A stretch of DNA of 14,900 nucleotides from an uncultured Gammaproteobacteria bacterium (GTDB lineage Bacteria; Pseudomonadota; Gammaproteobacteria; Steroidobacterales; GCA-2729495), in contig CALGMY010000192.1 of NCBI GenBank assembly GCA_937958785.1, forward strand, positions 1 through 14,900, read 5' to 3'. The position numbers and the translations under genes are program-made. Below, piece by piece: positions 7,205-13,613 of the stretch; within the stretch, counting starts at the first letter, position 1, and every line of letters begins with the position of its first letter. The notes beneath the pieces are model-generated. The model made no database searches and was not told where the DNA came from. It saw only the letters and a program-made list of their open reading frames with translations.

Positions 7205-7861
7205 ATGAACAACGACATCTTCGCCATCCCGGTCCAGGACCGGGTCTGGAAGCAGCAGTTCTTCTACAACGCGTTCCGGGCCCTCTGGTACAACCGCATC
7301 GACGGCGACTACGCCGAGTTCGGGTGCTGGTCCGGCTCCACGTTCTGGCTGGCCCACACGGAGGCCCGCAAGCATGGGCACAATGCCCGGCTCTGGGCCT
7401 TCGACTCGTTCCAGGGACTGCCGGCCGCCGAGGGACCCAGGGACGAGCATCCGTCCTGGAATCAGGGCGGGATGAGCATGTCACTGGAGGAATTCCACCA
7501 GGGCTGTGCCCGTGACGGGGTGCCCCGGGCCGACTACGACGTGGTGCCCGGCTTCTACCACGACACCCTGGACCGCATGGGCCCCACCGAGAAGCCGGTG
7601 AACATCGCGCTCGCCTTCATCGACTGCGACATGTATTCCAGCACCCGGTCGGTGCTGAACTTCCTGCTGCCGCGACTGAAGCACGGCATGATCGTCGCCT
7701 TCGACGACTACTTCTGCTGGACGCCCACCCAGCTCTCCGGCGAGCGCCGCGCCATGCTCGACGTATTCGGCGAGAGTACCCGCTGGAACCTGCTGCCCTA
7801 CATGCAGTTCGGCTGGCACGGCCAGTCCTTCGTCGTCGAGGACATGGCGCTGCTGGGCTAG
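7205..7861 (+). CDS. TylF/MycF-like SAM-dependent O-methyltransferase
   Basis: The 218-residue protein matches the TylF/MycF (macrocin O-methyltransferase) family: DYAEFGCWSGSTFWLA (35-50) as the SAM loop, LWAFDSFQGLP (63-73), AFIDCDMYSSTRSVLNFL (137-154) and MIVAFDDYF (162-170). The paired acidic residues in FIDCDMY and FDDYF match the divalent-metal site used by TylF-type enzymes to methylate a sugar hydroxyl. Family members act on deoxysugars of macrolides or on surface polysaccharides. The ATG at 7205 follows 32 bases after the preceding stop and has a weak GGA 10 bases upstream. It is the last plus-strand gene of the operon; the convergent TPR-GT9 gene ends 16 bases away and no terminator is visible between them. 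Confidence 0.85.
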   Translation: MNNDIFAIPVQDRVWKQQFFYNAFRALWYNRIDGDYAEFGCWSGSTFWLAHTEARKHGHNARLWAFDSFQGLPAAEGPRDEHPSWNQGGMSMSLEEFHQGCARDGVPRADYDVVPGFYHDTLDRMGPTEKPVNIALAFIDCDMYSSTRSVLNFLLPRLKHGMIVAFDDYFCWTPTQLSGERRAMLDVFGESTRWNLLPYMQFGWHGQSFVVEDMALLG

Positions 7862-7877
7862 CAGGCGCGCCGCACCT

Positions 7878-9752
7878 TCAGTCGGCGGTCGCGGCCTCGA
7901 GCCAGGCCCCGAGCGCCGCCCGGACTTCGACCACGACGCTGTCCCAGTCATTGGCGGCGGGCTGGCGATAGAGGCGCATGGTCGGGTACCAGGGCGTGTC
8001 GTGACGCCCGAGCAGCCAGCGGTAGTCACCGGACTCGGGCAGCAGCAGCCACACGGGCCGGCCCAGCGCGCCGGCCAGGTGGGCCACGGCCGTGTCCACC
8101 GTGATGACGAGATCGAGTTGCCCGACCAGGCCGGCGGTCGCGGCGAAATCACCCAGTTCCCCTGCGTGGTCGAACAGGCTGGCGTTGCCGGCGAGCAGCG
8201 GCAGGTCCCGCTCCCGGTATTCCGTCTGCAGGGAGTGGAATTCGGCGGGCAGGGCGAGCAGGGGGGCCAGGGTAGCGAGCGGCAGGCTCCGATGCCGGTC
8301 ATTCCGGTGCACCGTGGAACCCGACCAGACGAGGCCAACCCGGGGGCGCGACCGCGGGCCGAGTCGCGCCGCCCATTCCGCCTGGTCGTCCGCCGGCGCC
8401 GCGAGGTACGGCACGTCGGCGGGGATCGAGTCGAGGGTCGTGCCCAGGGCGAGAGGGAGGGACATGAAGGGGCAGTGCAGGTCGAAGGCCGGCAGGTCGT
8501 TGCCCTGGCCGGTCACCGCCGCGACGCCGGGCGCCGTGGCCGCGACGCGCAGCAGGGGCGGCGGAACGAGTACCACCACCCGGGCCCCCCGGGCGGCAAG
8601 CACCGGGGCATAACGGAGCATCTGCAGCGTGTCGCCGAAGCCCTGCTCGTGGTGCAGGAGGATCGTGCGGCCGGCCACGGGTTCCTCGCCCCGCCAGGCG
8701 GGACCCGCGCCGGGAGGCGCGGCCGGGGGCCGCCGGGGCAGGTCGAAGCGGGCCTCGAAGAGGGGCCAGCCGGCGGCAAAGTCGCCCTTGAGCAGCAGTG
8801 CGACGGCCTTGTTCCAGCGGGCATCGGCGAAGTCCGGATCCAGCGAGAGGGCCGCGTCGTGGGCCGCGAGCGCCTCGTCGGGCTGGCCCGCAGCCTGCAG
8901 GGCGTTGCCCAGGTTGTTGTGGGCGGCGGCCCAGCGGGGGTTCGCCGCGATGGCTTCCCGGTAGCTGGCGATGGCCTCCCGGGTGTGGCCGAGCATGAGC
9001 AGGGCGTTGCCCAGGTTGTTGTGCGCCTCCGCGAATCCCGGACGAAGCGCCAGGGCGCGGCGATAGCAGTCGATGGCTTCGGCAGGCCGGTCGCCCAGCT
9101 CCAGCTGGGCGCCCAGGTTGTTCCAGGCCGCGGGGTCGCCGGGCCTGAGCATCGTGACCTGCCGGTAACTGTCGAGCGCTCCCGCCGCGTCGCCGACGAG
9201 CTGCTGGACGTTGCCCAGGTTGAAGAGGGCGTCGGCATAGTCGGGCCGCAGGGTCACCGCGCGGCGGTAGCTGCGGAGTGCATCATCGTGCCGGCCCGCC
9301 ACCGTACAGGCCCTGCCCATGTTGTAGTGATGTTCCGGGCCGTTGGGCTCGAGCTGCAGCGCCCGGCGGTAGCTGGCAATGGCCTCGTCCACCGCACCGG
9401 TCCGGAGCAGGGCGTTGCCCAGGTTCCGGTGGGCATCGGGGAAGTCGCGCTTCAATCTCAGCGCCGCGCGGAACGCGGCCAGGGCCTCCTCGACCCGGCC
9501 AAGGGCGAGCAGGGCATTGCCCCGGTTGGACAGGCAGGCCGGGTACTTCGGGGACTGCGCCAGGGCCTGGTCCATGAGCGTCACGGCTTCCTCGTGCCGG
9601 CCCCGCTGGTGGGCCGCGAGGCCGAGGAAGTGCAGGGCGTCGGGCTGGCCGGGCACCCGGGCGAGCACCTGCCGGTAGCGGGCCTCGGCGTCGTCGAGAC
9701 GGCCCGCCTGGTGCAGGGCGATCGCGTCGTTCAGCAGGGTCTTCGCATCCAT
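7878..9752 (-). CDS. TPR protein with C-terminal GT9-like glycosyltransferase domain
   Basis: The 624-residue protein starts with about nine tetratricopeptide repeats (residues 1-335), several with the consensus core AxxHNNLGNALxxxG. A GT-B domain related to GT9 follows (363-620). Its motifs are HEQGFGDTLQMLRYAPVL (368-385), VGLVWSGSTVHRNDRHRSL (472-490) and TVDTAVAHLAGALGRPVWLL (551-570), then DYRWLLGRHDTPWYPTMRLY (576-595). This fusion is widespread in proteobacterial glycan loci and is presumed to glycosylate a protein or glycan held by the TPRs; direct data are scarce. I use the ATG at 9752, with AGGA 9 bases upstream and 16 bases after the upstream methyltransferase stop. The frame extends to 9824, but that part overlaps the neighbour and looks non-coding. 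It echoes the TPR-GT41 gene in layout with a different catalytic family. Confidence 0.88.
   Translation of the reverse strand: MDAKTLLNDAIALHQAGRLDDAEARYRQVLARVPGQPDALHFLGLAAHQRGRHEEAVTLMDQALAQSPKYPACLSNRGNALLALGRVEEALAAFRAALRLKRDFPDAHRNLGNALLRTGAVDEAIASYRRALQLEPNGPEHHYNMGRACTVAGRHDDALRSYRRAVTLRPDYADALFNLGNVQQLVGDAAGALDSYRQVTMLRPGDPAAWNNLGAQLELGDRPAEAIDCYRRALALRPGFAEAHNNLGNALLMLGHTREAIASYREAIAANPRWAAAHNNLGNALQAAGQPDEALAAHDAALSLDPDFADARWNKAVALLLKGDFAAGWPLFEARFDLPRRPPAAPPGAGPAWRGEEPVAGRTILLHHEQGFGDTLQMLRYAPVLAARGARVVVLVPPPLLRVAATAPGVAAVTGQGNDLPAFDLHCPFMSLPLALGTTLDSIPADVPYLAAPADDQAEWAARLGPRSRPRVGLVWSGSTVHRNDRHRSLPLATLAPLLALPAEFHSLQTEYRERDLPLLAGNASLFDHAGELGDFAATAGLVGQLDLVITVDTAVAHLAGALGRPVWLLLPESGDYRWLLGRHDTPWYPTMRLYRQPAANDWDSVVVEVRAALGAWLEAATAD
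8897..9533. repeat. 102-bp periodic direct repeats inside the TPR region
   Basis: DNA encoding the TPR cores repeats at exact 102-base (34-codon) spacing. A 25-base block at 8897-8921 recurs identically at 8999-9023. Its first 17 bases recur at 9407, and a diverged copy lies at 9509. The spacing equals one TPR unit, so these are coding repeats that still show near identity at the nucleotide level, which suggests recent duplication or gene conversion within the array. Confidence 0.8.
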
Positions 9753-9768
9753 CCGGGCGGGTCCTGCG

Positions 9769-10518
9769 TCAGCGGGCGAGCAGGTGGCGGGCGAAGGCCG
9801 GGAACTCGCCGCGCCAGAACACATGGCTCTCTGGCGAGAAGCTGGCGAAGCGCCAGCCCTGGCGGCTGGCGAGCCGGTCCAGGCTCTCCCGGGAATGGAG
9901 GCTCACGTGCCCGTTGCGGGGCGCGGCGTACCACCAGGTCAGGGGCTTACCGGGCGCGATCTGCCCGTCGGACACCAGCGTGCTGACCAGCATCAGGCCG
10001 TCGGGCGCGAGCAGCGCATCGAGCCGGGCGGCGAGGGCCCTGGGGTCCGTGACGTGCTCGAACACCTCGAAACAGGTGATGAGGTCGTAGGTGCCGGCGG
10101 GTTCGGAGGTGCCCCCGGCGAAGAACGGGTCGTGGCACGCCGAGTCCCAGCCGGCGGCCCGGAGGATCTCGCTCATCCGGCCCGCGCCGCCGCCGTAGTC
10201 CAGGTGGCGGACCGGGCGGGCATCCCCGGGGAACATGCCGAGCAGGGTCTCGGCGTTGGCCCGGGGCCGCACCTCCCGGTGGTCCGGGTCCACCGTCGCG
10301 TAACCGTCGTTGTAGATGTCCCTGGCGAAGTCTTCGGCGGTCCAGGCGGCGAACTCCGGCGCGAAGGCGAAGCCGCAGCCCCGGCAGATCACGTAGGCAA
10401 CCTCCCGGCCGGCCGCCGGCAGGCGGATGCCCCGGCTGACGCCGCAGTTCCGGTTGAAGTCCACGGCGCCCAGCGGCACGGTGGGCTTGCGGCAGACGGG
10501 GCAGCGGGGCGTGCTCAT
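9769..10518 (-). CDS. Class I SAM methyltransferase with N-terminal zinc ribbon
   Basis: The 249-residue protein starts with a probable zinc ribbon, CPVC at 6-9 and CRGC at 45-48. A Methyltransf_23-like domain follows: HLDYGGGAGRMSEILRAAGW (105-124) as the SAM loop, DLITCFEVFEHVTDP (145-159) as the motif IV region and GLMLVST (174-180). This architecture is common among methyltransferases of surface-glycan and deoxysugar clusters; the substrate cannot be deduced. The ATG at 10518 is chosen because the frame to 10689 overlaps the SGNH hydrolase gene antisense to nothing sensible and reads as low-complexity Pro/Arg sequence. The ribosome site is weak (AGG 12 bases upstream). It lies between the hydrolase and the TPR-GT9 gene, all in one direction, in a likely operon. 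Confidence 0.82.
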   Translation of the reverse strand: MSTPRCPVCRKPTVPLGAVDFNRNCGVSRGIRLPAAGREVAYVICRGCGFAFAPEFAAWTAEDFARDIYNDGYATVDPDHREVRPRANAETLLGMFPGDARPVRHLDYGGGAGRMSEILRAAGWDSACHDPFFAGGTSEPAGTYDLITCFEVFEHVTDPRALAARLDALLAPDGLMLVSTLVSDGQIAPGKPLTWWYAAPRNGHVSLHSRESLDRLASRQGWRFASFSPESHVFWRGEFPAFARHLLAR

Positions 10519-10579
10519 GGCGTCGGGGCCTGGATTCGGGCGGGCCCATTGTAGGCGGTCGGGCCGCGGGGGCGCCGGA

Positions 10580-11695
10580 TCATGTCGGCCCGGCCACGAC
10601 GGCCGCGAGCGCGCGGCCAGCCACCGCCGCACCGTTCTCATTGGGGTGCATCGGGTCGTCCCGCGAAAGGGTGTAGAGGTCCAGTGCATTGACGCTGGCG
10701 CCGTCCTCGGCGAAGGCGCGCGCGAGATCGGCCCGGAACGCCCCGGAGAGCATCACGACCTCGAACCCGAGGTCCCGGGCGACCTTGACGGCCAGGATTT
10801 CGTCGCCGATGGACTCATGGTCGCCCTCCAGTACGAGCGACGAGGCGAAGCGCGGCCAGATGGCGACCGTCACGCCGAACCCCTCGCGCCCGGCCAGGTC
10901 CCGCAGGCGGGTGAGCGCCGCGGTCACGGTGCTCTGGCTGGTCCCGACCGATGCCTGGAAGCGCCCATAGTCGAGGCGGGCAAGGGCCATGGTGTTCTGC
11001 TCGTCGCCGGACGCCTCCCTCACCGCCGCGCTGGCCGCGGCGGCGGCACCGAAGCCGAACCAGTCCCAGCGCAGGCTTGCCCACCGGAACAGGGCGGAGT
11101 GGAGGAACAGGTACTCGGTGCCCGGCGGGTGCTCGTAGGTGTAGCGGGCGAAGAGCAGGTTGCCCGGCACGTAGTCGTTCTCGACGAAGAGGAGTACCAC
11201 GTGGTCCGGCCGGTAGGCGAGGCCGCGCTCGGCGAGCAGTTCCACCTCGCCGAAGGTGCAGTAGCCCGGGGTGCCGAAGTTCAGCACTTCGTGGCCGGGA
11301 CCGAGGGCGCGTTCCATGTGCCGGGAGATGAGGTCGTCGATGTTCCGGATGCCCACGCCCGCGGCCACGGAGTCGCCGAGCAGCACGATGCGCCGGGTAC
11401 CGGGCTCCCTGGCCCGGCGGCGCTCAATGTCCCGGAAGCCGGCGCTGTTGGTCTCCGGGAAGCTCTGGTGCAGATCCGCGTCGGCGTCCCGGTAGCCCGG
11501 TTTCCATTCGTAGCCCAGCAGCGGATTGTCCGAATAGCGGAACGCGCTGTCCTCGCTGTCCGGATTGATGCGGAGGACGGCCGGGGCGATGCGCAGGTAC
11601 CGGGCGGCGTACTCGAGCACGGTCAGCCCCAGCACCAGGGAGACCAGCAGGAGGGCGCCATTCAGTGCCCAGGCGGCAGCGCTCTTGTTGCCCAT
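10580..11695 (-). CDS. Membrane-anchored SGNH/GDSL hydrolase family protein
   Basis: The 371-residue protein has one N-terminal membrane segment (about 8-30) and then a large soluble part, expected in the periplasm if the anchor is type II. SGNH blocks are visible: RIVLLGDSVAAGVG (102-115) with nucleophile S109, the glycine block NFGTPGYCTFGEVEL (139-153), N173 in FVENDYV (170-176), and D347/H350 in DDPMHPNENG (346-355), which forms the catalytic dyad. SGNH enzymes in glycan loci are usually carbohydrate O-acetyl esterases or acyltransferase partners. The ATG at 11695 is preceded only by GGAAC as a weak ribosome site. The gene lies just beyond the tmRNA terminator on the same strand and heads the three-gene minus operon. 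Confidence 0.85.
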   Translation of the reverse strand: MGNKSAAAWALNGALLLVSLVLGLTVLEYAARYLRIAPAVLRINPDSEDSAFRYSDNPLLGYEWKPGYRDADADLHQSFPETNSAGFRDIERRRAREPGTRRIVLLGDSVAAGVGIRNIDDLISRHMERALGPGHEVLNFGTPGYCTFGEVELLAERGLAYRPDHVVLLFVENDYVPGNLLFARYTYEHPPGTEYLFLHSALFRWASLRWDWFGFGAAAAASAAVREASGDEQNTMALARLDYGRFQASVGTSQSTVTAALTRLRDLAGREGFGVTVAIWPRFASSLVLEGDHESIGDEILAVKVARDLGFEVVMLSGAFRADLARAFAEDGASVNALDLYTLSRDDPMHPNENGAAVAGRALAAVVAGPT

Positions 11696-11720
11696 GGCAG
11701 GTTCCGGTTCAGCTGACGGC

Positions 11721-11744
11721 AGAAAGCCCGCGCGAGGCGGGCTT
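11721..11744 (-). terminator. Hairpin terminator downstream of tmRNA
   Basis: AAGCCCGC (11724-11731) pairs with GCGGGCTT (11737-11744) around a 5-base loop, and on the minus strand the stem is followed by TCT, giving a short TTTCT run. It lies 9 bases past the encoded CCA end of tmRNA. The weak U-tract means termination may be partial, which matters because the SGNH hydrolase begins 25 bases beyond it on the same strand. Confidence 0.7.
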
Positions 11745-11753
11745 CGGTGTGGT

Positions 11754-12119
11754 TGGTGGAGGCGGCGGGAATCGAACCCGCGTCCGCAAGTCCTCTGCCC
11801 TCAGCTCTACATGCGTATTCCGCCAATTGTCTTACTGGCGGCTACCCGACGGACAGGGAAAACCGACAGCCAGTCCGGTTGATGGGCTTTAACGTGAAGA
11901 CCCCGGACGGGCCCGCACGCGATCCTGTAATGGGTTACTCCGGGGTCCGTATCGCACAGGCTCGATGCCGGTCCGAAGGCTCTCAAGACTGGTTTTTAAG
12001 CAGCGAGAGCGTAGTTGTCGTCGTTGGCAACTAAAGGTTTGCAGATGGATTTACGAGGTGATCTGCACCTCGGCATGCACCAAGGGGTTCGCAACCCACG
12101 TCGAAACCAGGTCGCCCCC
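11754..12119 (-). ncRNA. ssrA: tmRNA (transfer-messenger RNA)
   Basis: The 366-base minus-strand gene shows all tmRNA hallmarks. The 5' end GGGGGCGACCTGGTTTCGAC pairs through its first seven bases with CGCCTCC at 11758-11764, and the third pair is G-U, the alanyl-tRNA synthetase identity element. The T-loop GGTTCGATTCC and an encoded CCA (11754-11756) close the tRNA-like part. The tag frame at 11996-12028 encodes ANDDNYALAA. tmRNA rescues stalled ribosomes with SmpB, encoded 2.0 kb away in this window. The 5' end is placed from the acceptor-stem pairing and assumes normal RNase P processing. Short plus-strand frames across it are artefacts. Confidence 0.97.
11996..12028 (-). other. tmRNA proteolysis-tag reading frame (ANDDNYALAA)
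   Basis: The resume codon GCC at 12028-12026 is followed by nine codons and TAA, giving ANDDNYALAA. The preceding TTTAGTTG fits the conserved sequence that sets the resume frame. The C-terminal ALAA is the ClpXP/ClpAP degron end. The same tag is known from Pseudomonas and several other gammaproteobacteria. Confidence 0.95.
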
Positions 12120-12128
12120 ATGGGAAGC

Positions 12129-12157
12129 ATTGTTGGGGGCGGGGCGGCGGAAAACAA
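12129..12157 (-). promoter_or_regulatory. Candidate ssrA promoter
   Basis: On the minus strand TTGTTT (12152-12157) and AACAAT (12129-12134) stand 17 bases apart just before the tmRNA 5' end at 12119. Each matches the sigma-70 consensus only partly (AACAAT 4 of 6). The mature end would be cut by RNase P a few bases downstream of the transcript start. Confidence 0.35.
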
Positions 12158-12246
12158 GTCGAATGCGTCGCAACAAGCGGTATTGCCAGCCATACGAGGA
12201 GCAGGGGCGGTTGCCCAGGGGCCGCCAATAGCGGACATTGGAAAGC

Positions 12247-12465
12247 ATGAAACGCCCTCTGTTCTTGGTGGAATCCAAGCCCCTCGACCCTGGCGATTTC
12301 CGGATCCCGGCAGATCTTCGGGCCTGGCGGCACGCCGAGGCTATTCCGGAGGCCCGCGCCCTGCTAAGAATGCTGGCCGCGGGCTGTGCGCAGGTGGCCG
12401 AGGGAAAGGTCCGGCCCGTCCATGAGGTCATTGACCGGATTCGCCGAGGCGCCAAGCGGGATTGA
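12247..12465 (+). CDS. Small hypothetical protein, antitoxin-like C-terminus
   Basis: This 72-residue ORF starts at ATG 12247 with GGAAAG directly upstream; an in-frame TTG at 12238 is less likely. It begins MKRPLFLVESKPLDPGDF and ends in CAQVAEGKVRPVHEVIDRIR plus a basic tail. The ending resembles the C-termini of small type II antitoxins (Phd/RelB/RHH types), where an EGxVxPxEEVxxRLR-like helix contacts the toxin; this is resemblance, not a family match. No toxin-sized frame follows before the membrane protein at 12565, so if it is an antitoxin it is an orphan. The location beside ssrA, a frequent site of mobile DNA insertion, fits an acquired remnant. Codon choice is somewhat less GC-biased than in its neighbours. 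It could also be a non-coding frame. Confidence 0.45.
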   Translation: MKRPLFLVESKPLDPGDFRIPADLRAWRHAEAIPEARALLRMLAAGCAQVAEGKVRPVHEVIDRIRRGAKRD

Positions 12466-12501
12466 CGCGGATCCGGCTATCCCGTGCTCACACCTTTACC
12501 T

Positions 12502-12520
12502 GCGGTAGCTTGTCTACCGC
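12502..12520. other. Perfect 7-bp hairpin in the gap before the membrane protein
   Basis: GCGGTAG (12502-12508) and CTACCGC (12514-12520) are perfect inverted copies around a 5-base loop CTTGT. No T-run follows on the plus strand, so it is a poor intrinsic terminator. It could end transcription of the small ORF weakly or serve as a protein site. Confidence 0.3.
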
Positions 12521-12539
12521 CGGGTGCCTCGGTCCGGCG

Positions 12540-12548
12540 TGCTAAATT
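12540..12548 (+). promoter_or_regulatory. Extended -10 element before the membrane protein
   Basis: TGCTAAATT is an extended -10 (TG-N-TAAATT) 16 bases before the ATG at 12565. No -35 is evident. Transcription from it would give a very short leader of roughly 10 bases, which includes the small GGGC-TAAA-GCCC hairpin (12552-12563) directly before the start. Confidence 0.35.
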
Positions 12549-12564
12549 CCGGGGCTAAAGCCCG

Positions 12565-13599
12565 ATGAGCAACACCACCAACCCGGCCGACCCCATCGTC
12601 CCCTTCCGCCTCTGGTGGGGCCTCGCCGGCTGCGCGGCGTTCTTCGCCCTGGTGCTGGTGGCCGGGCCCTACGACACCGGCGTCACCATGCCGCCCGACA
12701 AGGGCAACTGGTGGTACCTGTGGCAGCGGGCGGACGCCGACGTGTGGTCCCGGCTCTCGGCCTGGCTGCCCTACACGGTGCACCAGGTGTCCCTCTGGTA
12801 CCTCATCGCGAGGTCCCGCGCGATCCGGCCCGCGTACACGAAGGGCCTGCACCGCTTCAACGTGCTCGCGCTCGGCATCAACGCGTTCTTCATGGTGCTG
12901 CACGTGGTGCAGACCCGGCTGTTCTACGACGGCCTCGCCCAGGACGTGCCCGAGTTCACGTCGTTCGGCTCCGTGGCGCTGATGCTGATGCTGATCCTGG
13001 TGATGGAGAACGGCCGGCGGGGGATGGTGTTCGGCCGGCCGCTGCCCTTCATGCAGACGGCGGGGGACGCACTGCGCCGCTACCACGGCTACTTCTTCTC
13101 CTGGGCCATCGTCTACACCTTCTGGTACCACCCGGTGGAGCTCACGCCCGGGCACCTCGCGGGCTATGCCTACATGAGCCTGCTGCTGCTCCAGTCCAGC
13201 CTCATGTTCACGCGCTTCCACGTGAACCGGGTGTGGACGGCGTTCCTCGAGGGCGTCTGGGCCGTGCACGGCGCCATCGTCGCCGGCCTCGTGATGAACC
13301 AGGGGCAGCCCCAGTTCTGGTCCATGTTCCTGTTCGGCGGCGTCGCGATCTTCCTCATCACCCAGCTGCACGGCATGGGGGTCACCCGGCGGGGCAAGCT
13401 GCTGGTGGCGGCGCCGCTGTTGGCGGCCATGGCGGTGTTCTACGCCCAGTACCCCCAGTTCCTGGTTGGCGTCGCGCGGCTGCCGATGGTGCTGTTCGCG
13501 GGCGCCTGCGTGATGGCGTTGCTGGTGTTCGCGCTGGTGAAGCTGGGCAACCTGCTGGCCGGCCCGGGAGCGGCCCCCGTGAGGCAAACCAACCCGTAG
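12565..13599 (+). CDS. Polytopic membrane protein of unknown function, histidine-rich
   Basis: The 344-residue protein has about nine hydrophobic segments (near 17-34, 66-83, 99-117, 132-147, 175-190, 200-215, 231-246, 252-268, 279-296 and 303-325, some of uncertain span) and is an inner-membrane protein. I do not recognise the family. Nine histidines lie in or next to membrane segments: H73, H96, H113, H174, H189, H197, H219, H235 and H269. Such a distribution is seen in heme or metal-binding membrane proteins, but no CxxCH or other diagnostic motif is present. There is no clear ribosome site before the ATG at 12565, and a GGGC-TAAA-GCCC hairpin ends just before it. The phosphatase-like gene follows after 14 bases, so the two are probably one transcript. 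Confidence 0.75.
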   Translation: MSNTTNPADPIVPFRLWWGLAGCAAFFALVLVAGPYDTGVTMPPDKGNWWYLWQRADADVWSRLSAWLPYTVHQVSLWYLIARSRAIRPAYTKGLHRFNVLALGINAFFMVLHVVQTRLFYDGLAQDVPEFTSFGSVALMLMLILVMENGRRGMVFGRPLPFMQTAGDALRRYHGYFFSWAIVYTFWYHPVELTPGHLAGYAYMSLLLLQSSLMFTRFHVNRVWTAFLEGVWAVHGAIVAGLVMNQGQPQFWSMFLFGGVAIFLITQLHGMGVTRRGKLLVAAPLLAAMAVFYAQYPQFLVGVARLPMVLFAGACVMALLVFALVKLGNLLAGPGAAPVRQTNP

Positions 13600-13613
13600 C
13601 GACGGTGAACCCC

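Noticed and set aside
7862..7877. Terminator between the convergent TylF-like and TPR-GT9 genes
   Set aside because: The 16-base gap contains no stem-loop with a T-run.
8897..9533. CRISPR-like spaced repeats
   Set aside because: The 102-base period equals one TPR unit, the repeats are in frame in a coding gene, and spacers are not unique.
8001..9986. Long plus-strand ORF (661 codons) opposite the TPR-GT9 gene
   Set aside because: It is an antisense shadow produced by the GC-rich codon bias; the minus strand encodes clear TPR and GT9 motifs.
10427..11716. 429-codon plus-strand ORF opposite the SGNH hydrolase
   Set aside because: It runs antisense to the SGNH motifs and reads as low-complexity Gly/Arg/Glu/Val sequence.
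11754..11800. Separate tRNA gene on the minus strand
   Set aside because: The T-arm and CCA belong to the tRNA-like domain of tmRNA; there is no D-arm or anticodon arm next to them.
11565..12034. Plus-strand ORFs over the tmRNA encoding RRRESNPR / GGNRTRV / GIEPAS-type peptides
   Set aside because: These are the well-known spurious translations of the strand opposite a tRNA-like T-arm; the real feature is the minus-strand tmRNA.
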